A stretch of DNA of 64,000 nt, taken from the NCBI RefSeq assembly GCF_902148855.1, contig NC_043969.1:30075853-30139852 (forward strand), given 5' to 3'. Below are positions 23,101 to 35,186 of the stretch, one piece after another. The notes below the pieces were generated by a model. The model had not been told where the DNA came from, searched no databases, and was given only the letters and a program-made list of their open reading frames with translations. The position numbers were made by a program, and so were the translations under genes. Position 1 is the stretch's first letter; every line of letters starts with the position of its first letter. The stretch comes from Sphaeramia orbicularis. Its lineage: Eukaryota; Chordata; Actinopteri; Kurtiformes; Apogonidae.

Positions 23101-23489
23101 TGACACAGGTAATTTTTTTCTACCTGGAAACAATACTCCTCCATATAAAAGCATTATGAGGCAGCTTATTTATTTATTTATTTATTTATTATTTATTTAC
23201 TCAATGGGAAGGAATATACTTGTTAAGATGATCTGTATTATTTCATATGCACTTTGACTTCTAATTAAAAATAGAGAGAAACACAAATTTTATAGATTTT
23301 CAAAGACTGACCATCCTGTGTATATTTTTTTGAGTTTTGAGAGGAATAAAAGAAAAACAAAACACAACATGTACAAACTTAACAAACAACAGTCAAATGT
23401 GTCAGTCATTATCTCTGAAGGCAATTTTCAAATGGTCATTTAAAAAACAAAAGCCTAATTTATAAAGTATATCGGCATTAATGGGTGTT

Positions 23490-24330
23490 GCTCATGATTT
23501 AAGGCTATTGAACAGAGGGGCCTTAAATAGACTGAGTCTTGAGTCCCCCCAGTCCTCTACTATATAATAAAATGACAGTGTACAAGATACCAACTTAATT
23601 GGATGATCGATATGAACCAAATTTGAGCTTGAGCGGCCTGCTATATTAATAATGTCCCAAAAAAGATTTTTCAACAGAATGACAAGTAATATTCATGGAA
23701 CACCCAAAATCAGTAGGGTTCTTCCTCCAGGGATCACCTGTGTTGGTGCTGAAGGGGGATGGTTATCACGTTCATATCCAGCCTGAATAATGTCAGAAAA
23801 TTTTTTGCTGAATAATGTTAGAAAATATATTAGATATTTGTTGGGCGATTAATATGAACCAAGTTTGAGCTTGATTGGCCTATTATTTCCTTATTAATGT
23901 CCTAAAAAATTTTGATTTTTCAACAGAAGCACCCCCAACCATTTGGAAAAAACACACCACCTGGAGTCAAAATATGACATCATGTAAACTCAGTGTTGTG
24001 GGATGAAGAAAGAGAATTGTTAGACTATCAGTTGGAGCTACATTGACCTGATAGTGGCAGAATAATGGTCAGAGAACCAATTTTTCACCACAAAACTCCA
24101 CCTAGAGAATGAAAATGACACCATATGAACTCTGGGTGGTAAACTTACATTTGTAAGACAATCAATAAAATTTAATTTTATTTCAATCGACCTATTATTG
24201 CTTTTTTTATGTCCAAAAACAGATTTTCAACTACAGCGCCCCCATTTGAATGACTTATAATACTCATAGGGAAGCTGAAACCGATAGGGTTCTTCCACTA
24301 GGGGTCCCCTATGATGGTAATCAAGAAATA
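23490..24330. repeat. Block of about three degenerate repeat units
   Basis: The sequence around AATATGAACCAAGTTTGAGC and TTTTTCAACAGAA occurs near 23600-23700 and 23845-23930. A third unit at 24175-24325 shares TTTTCAACTACAGCGCCCCC and TAGGGTTCTTCC with the first. Likely non-coding transposon sequence; family unknown. Confidence 0.55.
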
Positions 24331-24600
24331 AGAAATCCAACCAAATCTGTCCTAGTTATCACATTAACGTGAAGGACATAAACCCATTATATCCCCAAAA
24401 CTCCATTTTGGGGATATAATAAATTGCATCAATTCTTGGTAAATAACAATCAACAATAATGACTATAGGAAAGATTGTCTTCTATGTGTTTTTCTTCAAA
24501 GTCAGGTGGTGCAGTGAGGCATGAAAAGAAAACAATCTTTTGAGAATTGTAAGTGCGTTTACACTGGCTGCTGATGATTGACTGATCGGAGGAAAAAAGC

Positions 24601-24607
24601 TATAAAG
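24601..24607 (+). promoter_or_regulatory. TATA box of gene 5
   Basis: TATAAAG 38 bp before the ATG at 24639. CTGCTGCAGAG immediately precedes the ATG. Confidence 0.65.
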
Positions 24608-24638
24608 GTCATCCCCCAAGGCCAGAGCTGCTGCAGAG

Positions 24639-27600
24639 ATGGAAAAGGCGGTAGTGATGGGTTGGATCACTGTTATTTTACTGACTCTAGTGGCAGGGAC
24701 AAAATCAGAAAATGAGACATGCAGAGTGATCGGGCAGACGGGGTTCATGGAATTTTCAAAAGAAGGCGATCTTATCATAGGGGGTGTCTTCTCTATAAGC
24801 AGCACTCGCAAGCTCGTAAACAATGACTATCAAGCTCTGCCGTATGCATACTGCAAAAAGTAAGTGAGAAGGTGTAAGATGTGTAAACTGTTAGAATTAT
24901 ACAGTTGAAGAACATATAAAAAAAACCTAAGCATGCAATATGTTCTACTCATGGTAACTATATTTTATAACTGTAATGTAAAATGTTATAGCTATGATTT
25001 CTGTATTTTGCTGATTTGCTCTAAGTTGTGTGTGTTACTGAAAATACTTTGTGAGTCGACTATTTTAACTATGCACCTATGTGGGAATATAATGTGTTAG
25101 TATGTACGGTATGTCTAAATGATTTTGCATGTGATTGCAGGTGGAATGAGAGGGAGCTGAGGTTTGTCCGAACGGTGAGGTTTACTGTGGAGGAGATTAA
25201 CAGAGACACTAAACTCCTTCCTGGTGCGACTCTGGGCTACAGGCTGTACAACGGCTGCGGGAGTGAAAACCTGATACGAGCTGCCGTAGAAGCCGTAAAC
25301 GGAGGGAATGCGACCAGCTGCAAAGGTCAGATCCAGGCTCTTCTAGGTCACTCATCCTCTGGAGTTAGTGAAGACATCAACCTCATCCTCAGCCCTCTAT
25401 CCATTCTACATGTGAGGAATATTTGCAAACACTGATTTATATAACTGCTTATGTATCTTAAACTTTGTATGTATTATGTGCCTTTATTTATTTATTTTTT
25501 TAATTTCAAGGTCAGCCACCTCTCAACCTGTGCATGTTTGAGTGATAAAAGATTGTACCCCACTTTTTACCGAACTGTGCCAAGTGATACCTTTCAAATC
25601 CTCGGCCTGGTGCAGCTCATGAAATACTTTGACTGGCGCTGGGTGGGGATTATTTACACGAAGGGACTGTACGCAGAGGAAGGCGTTGATAAATTCATAA
25701 AGGTAGCGATCGAAGAGGACATATGTGTTGAATACGCTGTGAAATTCTACAAAACCAAGAATTGGAACACTGTTATAAACACACTGACAGCGTCCACTGC
25801 CAAGGTCGTCCTGTTGTTCATGTCTTTATCTTACACCAAATCATTTCTCTCAAAAATGGATGATTATAACATCACAGGAAAGCAGTGGGTGGGCAGCGAA
25901 GCTTGGATTACACAAACAGATCTGGCTTCTGTTGAAAGAAAGCACATTTTACAGGGAGCGCTGGGTTTCGCCCTCCCTCAGGCCTCCATCCCTGGTCTTG
26001 GAGAGTACTTGCTAAAGTTGAAACCAGCCGATGAACCGCAGAGCACCACAGTCAGAGCTTTATGGGAGCATTTCTTTGACTGCAGCTTCACTCCCTCTAA
26101 CACCTCTGCTATGTGTAACGGCACAGAGGACCTCAGGACGATCTCCAGTGAATACACAGATGTGACACATTTCAGGACTGAGATTAATGTGTACAAAGCT
26201 GTGTACTCTGTGGCATATGCACTGCATGCACTTTTGCAGTGTAGAAATGGATCAAACCCCACCACAGGAAAGCCCTGTGTTAGCAAAGACAAGGTTAAGC
26301 CTAAGCATGTAAGTTGTATCATAATAACAAAGACATTTTTTAATAATAATATTTACTTAATTTTTTTTTTCTCTTCTGCCCAGTTTACTCAGTTCTGGTT
26401 CTAGTTATTGTTACCATTATAATTACCACCATGGTTATTATTCTTTGTATTATTGATATTTTCTTCTGAGGGTCTTCGCCACCTTCTTCTTTCTTGCCCC
26501 CCCTCATGTCAGGTCCGGCATCGAAATGTGGTTTAACAAAACTCATAAAAAAGACAGTAGAATGTCAAGGGCAGCCTCATATACTTTATGAAGTTTCCCT
26601 TGGCAAGCAAATTTGTTCAGCACCAAAAGGCAGCCAGACTACCATTCTGCTGTTATGATGCTGGACAAGACAAGTTAAAAAAAATAATAATAAATACTTA
26701 TTTTAACATAAGCCACAGAATCCTGACAGCTGATCATCTTTCCGTAGGTGCTGGAACACATTAAATATGTGAATTTTACAACACCGAATGGGGCTAAAGT
26801 TTTCTTTGATGAAAATGGAGACTCGTTTGGCCGCTATGATTTAGTGAACTGGCAGATGAAAGAAGACGGCTCTGTTGAGATAGTAAACATAGGCCTATAT
26901 GATACCTCATTACCAGATGGAGACAAATTTCAACTTTTAGACACCAACATAATATGGGGTGGAAACAATCAAAAGGTATGTGATATGTTTACTGTTGTCT
27001 TCCATGTAAAGTTTAGTCTGTATTATGATGTATTTCGTCTGATTAGGTGCCAAGGTCTGTGTGCAGAGAACCCTGCCCACCAGGGAGTCGTAAAGCCATA
27101 AACAAGCGTAAGCCGGTGTGCTGCTTTGACTGTTTCGAGTGCCCAGAGGGAATGATAAGTAATCAGACAGGTGGAGAAAAAAACTGAATTCATGCATGTG
27201 AACTGCAGCAAATATGAATGAGAAGGATCACAAAGTAACTTTCTATGTCGTGTCATGTCTCTCACAGATTCTCCGGACTGCATGTTTTGTCCTCCTGAAT
27301 TCTGGCCGAATGAAAAAAAAGACCAGTGTCTTCCAAAACCTACTGAGTACCTCTCCTATAAAGAGATCATGGGGACAGTGTTGACTGCATTTAGTTGTAT
27401 CGGGGTGTTTCTATCTCTTTTGATTTTGATTATTTTTATGACACACAAAGAGACTCCCATTGTAAAAGCCAACAACTCTGAGCTAAGCTTTCTGCTGCTG
27501 TTCTCATTAAAGCTGTGTTTCCTGTGTTCTCTGACCTTCATCGGACGTCCATCTCAGTGGTCCTGCATGCTCCGTCACACAGCTTTCGGCATCACCTTTG

Positions 27601-28181
27601 TCCTCTGCATCTCTTGTGTTCTTGGTAAAACTATAGTGGTGTTAATGGCCTTCAGGGCTACACTTCCTGGCAGTAGAGTGATGAAATGGTTTGGGCCTCT
27701 TCAGCAGAGACTCAGTGTTCTTATGTTCACTCTGGTTCAGATTTTGATTTGCATACTTTGGTTAAGTACTAAACCGCCATTCCCAAAAATGAATATGATG
27801 TACTATAATGATAAAATCATTCTAGAGTGTGCTCTGGGTTCAGCTATAGGATTCTGGGCTGTTTTAGGATACATAGGACTTCTCGCTGTCTTATGTTTTA
27901 TACTTGCTTTTCTTGCTAGAAAACTGCCTGATAGTTTCAATGAAGCCAAATTAATCACCTTCAGCATGCTCATATTCTGTGCAGTCTGGATCGCCTTCAT
28001 CCCTGCATATGTCAGCTCTCCTGGGAAGTTCACTGTAGCTGTAGAAATATTCGCCATCCTGGCCTCCAGCTATGGTTTACTAATATGCATATTTGTTCCA
28101 AAATGCCATATTATCATCTTTAGACCAGAACAGAACTCTAGAAAGCACATGAGGGTGAAAATACAAGCCAGAACTCTATAA
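24639..28181 (+). CDS. Gene 5: OlfC/V2R-like class C olfactory GPCR
   Basis: Six exons: 24639-24859, 25141-25411, 25511-26308, 26748-26975, 27047-27170, 27268-28181; open for about 851 residues, all GT-AG. Signal peptide [20 protein letters not shown] is followed by [12 protein letters not shown]. Exon 2 is the shortest of the intact genes (271 bp): the part after LLGHSSSG is reduced and reads VSEDINLIL. Exon 3 begins [19 protein letters not shown] and has GSEAW. Linker cysteines are complete ([28 protein letters not shown]). In the last exon the segment 27514-27718 (TM2-TM4) is near-identical to genes 1-4, whereas the flanks, including the intracellular tail, are clearly different. Intron 3 contains a poly-A retroposon (26378-26695). 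Polyadenylation signal at 28287-28292. Confidence 0.95.
26378..26695 (+). repeat. Poly-A-ended retroposon copy in gene 5 intron 3
   Basis: Begins GCCCAGTTTACTCAG and ends GGACAAGACAAGTT plus A-run. A second copy, similar over its length, lies in gene 10 intron at 50839-51185. No tRNA-like head was recognised; SINE or truncated LINE. Confidence 0.65.
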
Positions 28182-28845
28182 TATATAATTTAGAGTGGCT
28201 TTTCTGAACAAATATCTAGAAGCTATTGGTCTGGCAGATATTGAAAAACACCAGTCTTTAAATTTTTTCACCTTATGACCTGTTGCAATAAAGCGATTCC
28301 TGAATATTGGGAACTCACTGACTCAATTTATTCAACATAAATACTAAGGATATAAAGCAGGTGAAGCACCTGATAAAAACACTGAATGCAAATATTATTT
28401 GTACACACTATTGCGCCTTCATGATAAAAGGCCAAAAAGATGCATACCGTTTTTTCCAAGTTTTATTAATAAAAACAATTCAGCATAGACATAGGCAGTA
28501 CTATTCACACAGTCACAGTCACACAGTGCTGTGTTTTTCTCAAAGGTGAAGATAATGTCTCCCTTTACTCACAATACATAAGCAAACATGAATTCAACTC
28601 CTCAACAGTGAACATAGCAATGAACAAATTATGTATATAATACACCGTCGCCCCTGAAATAGGAATACTTTTGTTTTCAAATACATCCCTCTTTTTGTTC
28701 CTATTCATTCACATTTGTAATCGCCTTTGACCTATCAACACTAAACACTGCCCCCTCATATTGAGCTTTTAATCCCAACATTTCTCTGGGGATACTGTAA
28801 TGCAGTACCTGTCACTTCATCTGCCACCACAAAGAGCTATAATGA

Positions 28846-28847
<2 letters not shown>

Positions 28848-28941
<94 letters not shown>
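28848..28941. repeat. Compound (ACT)n(AAT)n microsatellite
   Basis: About 15 ACT units followed, after CACC, by about 15 AAT units, in the same order as at 8386-8517 and 10373-10535. Confidence 0.9.
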
Positions 28942-28942
<1 letters not shown>

Positions 28943-29271
28943 TGAAATAACAATAATCAAAAGTAATAATAATGTAACACTTGTGAGTTTAGGTGTTACC
29001 CAAAATTAGGAGGTCATGGATGAAGAAGCAAGATGCAGAGAGGGAATAACTCCACAGGAAGAATCTTTATTAGCTGTCCACCGCTCTCACTACCTTCAAA
29101 CTCACTCTGTCACATCACCTTCTCTCTACCCAGTATTCTTTGACCAATCCATTACAGTAGTCCCAAAAACAGAAACAATATAGACCCAGTTAAATTATAC
29201 AAATAAAATTAATGAAGCAAAAATAAATCATCCTACAATAATAATTCTCTTCTTAGGCTTCAACATTTTAA

Positions 29272-29275
<4 letters not shown>

Positions 29276-29341
<66 letters not shown>

Positions 29342-29634
29342 GGAATAGATTTATATAGCGCTTTTCTATGAACACATACTCAAGGTGTGTACAGAGGATC
29401 CATTATTCATTTGCTCTCACATTCCCCTTCTGGTGGTGGTAAACTACGTTTGAAGCCACAGCTGCCCTGGGGCAGACTGATAGAGGTGCAGCTACACATT
29501 CATACACCAGTGTGAGTAGCAGCATGGAGGGTGAAGTGTCTTGCCCAAGGACACAACAGCACATGGACAGAGCGGGATTTGAACCGTCAACCCTTTGGTT
29601 ACTGGACGACCTGCTCTACCATCTGAGCCACTAA
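29276..29634 (-). mobile_element. tRNA-derived SINE, apparently full length
   Basis: On the minus strand it begins GTGGCTCAGATGGTAGAGCA (RNA polymerase III box A) and carries GGTTCAAATCC (box B) about 45 bp later. The body includes TGTCCTTGGGCAAGACACTT, common in fish SINEs, and the tail GAAAAGCGCTATATAAATC ends in (ATT)n. The tRNA-like head and microsatellite tail are both present. Confidence 0.85.
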
Positions 29635-30147
29635 TATACAGCCATGAGCACATATAATCAGTATCACTCACTCTCAAAAAGCATATCATCACCACCCTAA
29701 AATAACTGCCTAAGTCTTTTTTCCCCCTCTTTTCTTCAACAAACACAAAACACTTAATTACAAATTCAATATTTGATGGTATAGGGAAAAAAAGTAATTT
29801 TTGTCAAGAAGGGAATTATTCTTAGGAAGGTGACCTTTAGTGAAGGTAACCATAAAGGCCTACTGTGCAACCACCGTAGAAAATGCTTCTTCTCTATTAC
29901 CTTTCATAAACAGCTGATTGATATGTAGCTCAAGAGTTATGGAAACTCAGCTATTTATGTTCCAACTGTTTAACCAAAATCAACATATTATGGTGAATTT
30001 GCAAAATATAGGGTTCTATATGACATCTGCATATTACTTTATCCCCTGCACAGTAACCTTTCTAAGTTACCAATCTAAGATTGCTATGCCCTTTGGGAAA
30101 TGAATAAACCTTTTTTGTAGAGAGCGTTTCTATCTATCCACAGCTGT

Positions 30148-30155
30148 TATAAAAG
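30148..30155 (+). promoter_or_regulatory. TATA box of gene 6
   Basis: TATAAAAG 46 bp before the ATG at 30194. Confidence 0.7.
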
Positions 30156-30193
30156 CAGTTGTCCTCATCTCTCTTGTGAAGTGCTGAGCAAAC

Positions 30194-33100
30194 ATGCACA
30201 ACCTGGAGAGGGCAATTTTGTTTTCATTGTCTATTGTTTATGTGAATGCAGTTTCTAGCTGTAAACTGTTTGGCACATTTGACATGCCAAGTCTCTTTAA
30301 ACAGGGAGACATAATGATTGGGGGGATTTTTCCGGTTTATAACAAAGAGGTAAGCAGCACATCTTCATATGAGAGGGATCCTCCTGGAGTCGAGTGTGCA
30401 GGGTGAGTTTTACATGTCATCTCATCTTACTCTTACTGTACACATTCACTTTGTATATCAGTGCACTGGAGCAAATTTACAGCCTATTTTAATCATCAAA
30501 ATGTCTTAGGTTCGATTTGCGAGCTTTTCGGTGGACGCAAGTGATGATATTTGCAATTGAAGAAATCAATAATGATCCTGCAATCCTGCCAAACATTTCC
30601 CTCGGCTACAGGATACTTAATTCTTGTGCATCTCCTACAAATACTTTACGTGCTGCTCTAACGCTGGCAAGTAGACCAAAGGAGACTGACAGGACCTCAC
30701 CATGTCCTCCAGCCATATCTGCCCTCATAGCAGAGTCAGGATCGTCTCAGTCTTTGGCTGTGGCAGGAACTCTCGGACCATTTGACGTGCCAATTGTAGG
30801 TAAAGCATTACATTTTTTCAGTCATTCTTGTGCTTTTATGTTGCAATTGTGTCTGAATTTTCTTGCTGTTTGTCTTACAGGTCAGTTATTTCTCAACTTG
30901 TGCCTGCCTCAGTGACAGGGTTAAATATCCTACTTTTTTCCGGACAATCCCCAGTGATTATTTCCAGGCTAAAGCTCTGGCAGCGCTGGTGAAACATTTT
31001 GACTGGCAGTGGATCGGGGCCATACAGTCAGACAATGATTATGGGCGGAATGGGATCCTGGCCTTCACCGAAGAGGTTAAAAAGCTTGGTGTTTGCATTG
31101 CATTTGTTGGGACCGTTCTGCGGACATACACAATGGATAAAATTCTTGATGTTGTTGAAATGATCAAGAAGTCGACAGTAAAAGTCATTCTGGCTTTTGT
31201 TCCAGAGGGTGACTTTTATCCTTTAATGAGAGAGGTAGTGAAACAGAACATTACAGGGATTCAGTGGATCGCCAGCGAAGCCTGGATAACAGCTGCACGT
31301 CCTTCCACACCTGAAATTTACAAGACTTTTGGAGGAGCCCTGGGGTTTGTTGTGCAGAAAATGCCAATCCCAAATCTAAAACCTTTCCTTACAGGCATTA
31401 ACCCATACGCTGATCCAAAAGCAGCTTTTGTGAAAGATTTTTGGGAGATAATGGTTGGCTGCACACCTGCTTTCCCTGAGGAAACCACAAAATTTGAGAC
31501 AACAAAGGAAATATGCACAGGGAATGAGACATTAAAATATTCCACGGATGTGTTTTTCAATGTGACACAGCTCAGAGTGTCATATAATGTGTATAAGGCA
31601 GTGTATGCTATTGCATATGCCCTACATGAACTGATATTCTGTCAACCAGTGGGAGAAAAATCAATAAAGCCATGTTTAAACATATCAAAAATTTCTCCCA
31701 AGAAGGTAAGAAGTAGAACAACATGACAACAATCTGTAGAGAGTTTATGTTTGAATGTATACAGTAATATTTTAACAAATGCATTATTTTAGGTAACTGA
31801 TTATCTACAAAAAGTGAAGTTCATCAATCATTTTGGGGATTATGTATTCTTTGATAAGAACGGGAACCCCCCTGCTTCTTATGACATTATTAACTGGCAG
31901 ATGATAGACGGACAGGTGCAACATGTCACAGTGGGTCATTTCGCCTCTTCTGACGACGGTGACTATGAGCTCAGCATCCATGAGGAACAGATAGTGTGGC
32001 GAACAGGAAAAACGGTAATTTCTAATAATGATAATTAGTTTTTGAATGTCCTATCAACTGAATATAGCTGCACTGACGTTACTTTTTTCCTCCCTCAGCT
32101 TCCGACATCAGTGTGCTCTAATGTTTGCTCAGTCGGAACAAGAAAAGCTCAAATTAAAGGAAAGCCCAGGTGCTGCTTTGACTGTATCTTATGTGCTGAT
32201 GGAACTATTGCTAATTCAACAGGTAGTGCAGACATGTGTAATACACTACTAAAGATCTGGTACTGTGATATACATTATACAGATCCTGATATTAACCCAT
32301 AAAGACCCAAACAGCCACCAATGACCAAAACCATGCACTGATCTAAAATGTTTAATAACTTCTGATTCATTATTTGATTTGATTTGATTTGATTTGATTT
32401 GATTTGATTTGATTTTGATTTGATTTGATAAGACACTTTGTGACTCTGTCTGTGAAAAGTGCTCTATAAATAAAATTTACTTACTGACTTATTAATCCTA
32501 TCAATCCATGTAAATAATTGGCGTAAAATGCAATTTTTCATCTTTTCATGATCATCAGATATGACCCATTCAGATATTCAGAGGTTCTGTAGTTACCGTG
32601 GAAACAGTCATTTTCTACACCATTGATTCACCAGTAAAACCCATAGAGTTGGATCAATGACAGTGGATGAAGATACTTAGTTTATGTTCAGTTAATGCTA
32701 TATTTAGCTGAAAAAGTCACTTTTTCTTCAGTTTTCTCTGTTTTTGATATGATAACCCTCAACTTTAATCTGAGCTTTCATGAACATCCACATGATTAGT
32801 AACTCAAATATAGGAACATACATGATGTTCACTGAAAAAACGCAAAATACAGAAAATAATGTCATAATAAATGGTGAAAAATCACTGAAGAAAGATATGG
32901 AGAAAAAAACATTTTGTAACTACCACCAAAGTAGCACTGGATCTTTATGGGTTAAAATATTCTTTCCATTAATACTGGATTATTTAAATTGTGGATTATG
33001 TGTATTTTTTACCTGCAAATCAGATTGTTAGACAAAAAAAACTGTACATACTATTTGTTTATGTTTAACAGGAGCAGCAGATTGCACACCCTGTCCACAA

Positions 33101-33979
33101 GAATACTGGTCTAATGACAAAAAAGACGAGTGCATTCCTAAAACAGTTGAGTTCCTGACATATCATGAGCCGATGGGAGTAGCTATCACTATCGTATCTC
33201 TGCTGGGAACGTCTCTCTCACTGGTTACAATGGTGGTCTTCATCCGCTACAGAGAAACCCCCGTGATTAAAGCCAGTAACTCAGAACTGAGCTGCTTCTT
33301 GTTATTTTCACTGTGTTTGTGTTTTCTCTGTCCCCTCACTTTCATTGGCAGGCCCACAGTGTGGACTTGCATGCTGAGGCACACAGCTTTTGGAATTACA
33401 TTCGCACTTTGCATTTCTTGTGTCTTAGGAAAAACTATTGTTGTCGTAACAGCTTTCAAAGCCAGATTTCCTTACAGTAAGGCTGCGGGAAAGTTTGGAC
33501 CTGCACAGCAAAGGATCATAGTTTGCTCTTGCACTTTGATACAGATAGTAATATGTGTGCTGTGGCTTACGTTGAACCCTCCGTTTCCAGACATGGTTTT
33601 CAGATATAGCAATAAAAAGATAGTTTTAGAGTGTAACACTGGTTCTGAGGCTGCATTTTATGCTGTGCTGGGGTACATAGGCCTCCTTGCAATAATATGT
33701 TTAGGTCTGGCATTTTTAGCTCGAAAGCTGCCTGATAATTTTAATGAAGCCAAATTCATCACCTTCAGCATGTTGATATTTTGTGCAGTGTGGATCACCT
33801 TTATCCCTGCATATGTTAGCTCTCCTGGGAAGTTTACTGCAGCTGTTGAGACCTTTGCCATTTTATCTTCAGCATTTGGTTTATTAATTAGCATTTTCGC
33901 ACCCAAATGTTATATTATTCTCATCAAGCCGGAGAAAAATACCAAGAAGCATATCATGGGAAAAACTGAAATACAATAA
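30194..33979 (+). CDS. Gene 6: OlfC/V2R-like class C olfactory GPCR
   Basis: Six exons: 30194-30402, 30510-30795, 30881-31705, 31793-32014, 32099-32222, 33072-33979; open for about 857 residues, all GT-AG. Signal peptide [20 protein letters not shown] is followed by [12 protein letters not shown]. Exon 2 shows [20 protein letters not shown], exon 3 [19 protein letters not shown] and ASEAW. The linker starts [17 protein letters not shown] and ends CTPCPQEYW. The 7TM exon does not share the TM2-TM4 near-identity of genes 1-5: it uses different codons and reads [27 protein letters not shown]. Despite its position next to gene 5 it therefore seems outside that conversion group. Intron 5 holds a piggyBac-like MITE itself split by a microsatellite-bearing insertion. 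Tandem polyadenylation signals at 34022-34027 and 34031-34036. Confidence 0.95.
32296..32951. mobile_element. piggyBac-like MITE, copy 2 of 4
   Basis: Same ends as copy 1 (CCCATAAAGACCCAAACAG and ATCTTTATGGG), with TTAA on both sides (32292-32295, 32952-32955). It is about 100 bp longer because of an insertion at about 32366-32490 composed of (ATTTG)n plus a tail with GTGCTCTATAAATAAAATT, i.e. a retroposon end nested in the MITE. Confidence 0.8.
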
Positions 33980-35106
33980 AGGGTGACCTAATTGAATTTG
34001 ATGTTGTTATCCAGTACTTTAAATAAAGTCAATAAAGCAATAGTTTCTACTATTTTATTCTAAGTATTAAAATGATGTAGTTCCATGTACATATCAAAAT
34101 TACAGTCACATTGTTGGGTGATATTGTCATTTAATTATTTGAATTTATAAAATAATTTGTATTATTAAACTATGAAACTTACCCAGTGAAAGTGTAACTC
34201 AAACTGATTTCTTCATGAATATGCTTGTTTTCAATAAAATAAGTTTTTATTCAGATTTTCACATTTGTCACATACAAGGTAACACACAGGCAACAGTGAA
34301 ATGAAATGTTATGGATAAAAAGAACCAACCTGATATTCACAATAAAAAAACAAGAGATGCAAAAAAAAAAGTATAAAATAAAGAAAAAGTATAGATATCA
34401 AGAGAAATTTGACCATGTACATGGCCTGGAGCTAAAAATAAGAATGAACAAAATTTTAAGTGTATGTACATGAGTACAGAAGTTTATGAAGCCTACATGA
34501 AAAAAAGTGCATGAACATGAGTAGAGCAGATAAGATAATAACAATAATGATAATGTTCCACAAATGATAAGAGAAATTACAGACTGAGTGAAAGAGGTAA
34601 TGTAGAAGGCAATTTATTAGAATATATCTCTACGCATTCATTTGTGTGCTATGCGATAGTGGTATGTGCTAAGGCTAGTTGCTAATGCTCATGCTAGGTA
34701 CTTTGTATGTTAAGATGGGTAAAATGAATATGAATTATCAAGTGAGTTAACCTTTAATTTACAGAAACACAGATATACTGAAAATGTAAAAACTGATCAT
34801 TAATTCATGGTAAAGTGGCAATAGTAAAGTAGTATGGTAGTAGTAGTAATAAAGTAATCTCTTACTACTGCTTTTGTCCACATAAAAAAACAAACAAACA
34901 AAAAACAAACAAACAAACAAACTTAAAACCAAGTTTTTTAACTGAAAGATTTTTGGACAGATTCCATATTTTTTAACTGTCATTTCCAAAATTTGCATGC
35001 TACAATGAAAATGTCTATGTATTGTGATGTCTATTGCTTATAATGATGTAAATAAATACTGTGTTTGAGTAATTCGAGGAACCACATAGTGTTTAAAAAA
35101 GTTGTC
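33980..35106. other. Spacer between convergent genes 6 and 7
   Basis: The 3' ends of gene 6 (plus) and gene 7 (minus) face each other across about 1.2 kb. It contains both genes' polyadenylation signals (gene 7: TTTATT on the plus strand at 35107-35112 and 35115-35120) and an (AAAC)n-like run at 34884-34921. No coding feature is seen. Confidence 0.65.
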
Positions 35107-35186
35107 TTTATTTCTTTATTTCATTATTCATTTGATTCAACATCCTTCCCATCAATTCTTGTAAAACTCACAATTTTTAATATTTT

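Larger units (their letters stand above)
21223..24600. other. Intergenic spacer between V2RL and gene 5
   Basis: About 3.4 kb without a supported gene. It holds an (AAAAT)n run near 21288-21318, a poly-A stretch near 22168-22195, an interspersed repeat with (GACA)n (22219-22462), a palindromic TTATAATGTGA cluster (22870-23100), a (TTTA)n run at 23164-23190 and a block of degenerate repeat units (23490-24330). Confidence 0.6.
28293..30147. other. Intergenic spacer between genes 5 and 6
   Basis: No gene seen. It holds a compound triplet microsatellite (28848-28941) and a tRNA-derived SINE on the minus strand (29276-29634). The remainder is AT-rich unique-looking sequence. Confidence 0.65.

Noticed and set aside
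29590-29634. tRNA gene on the minus strand
   Set aside because: Box A and box B are present, but the sequence continues into a SINE body and tail and the cloverleaf is not supported.
29492-29746. 84-codon minus-strand frame
   Set aside because: Overlaps the tRNA-derived SINE; not a gene.
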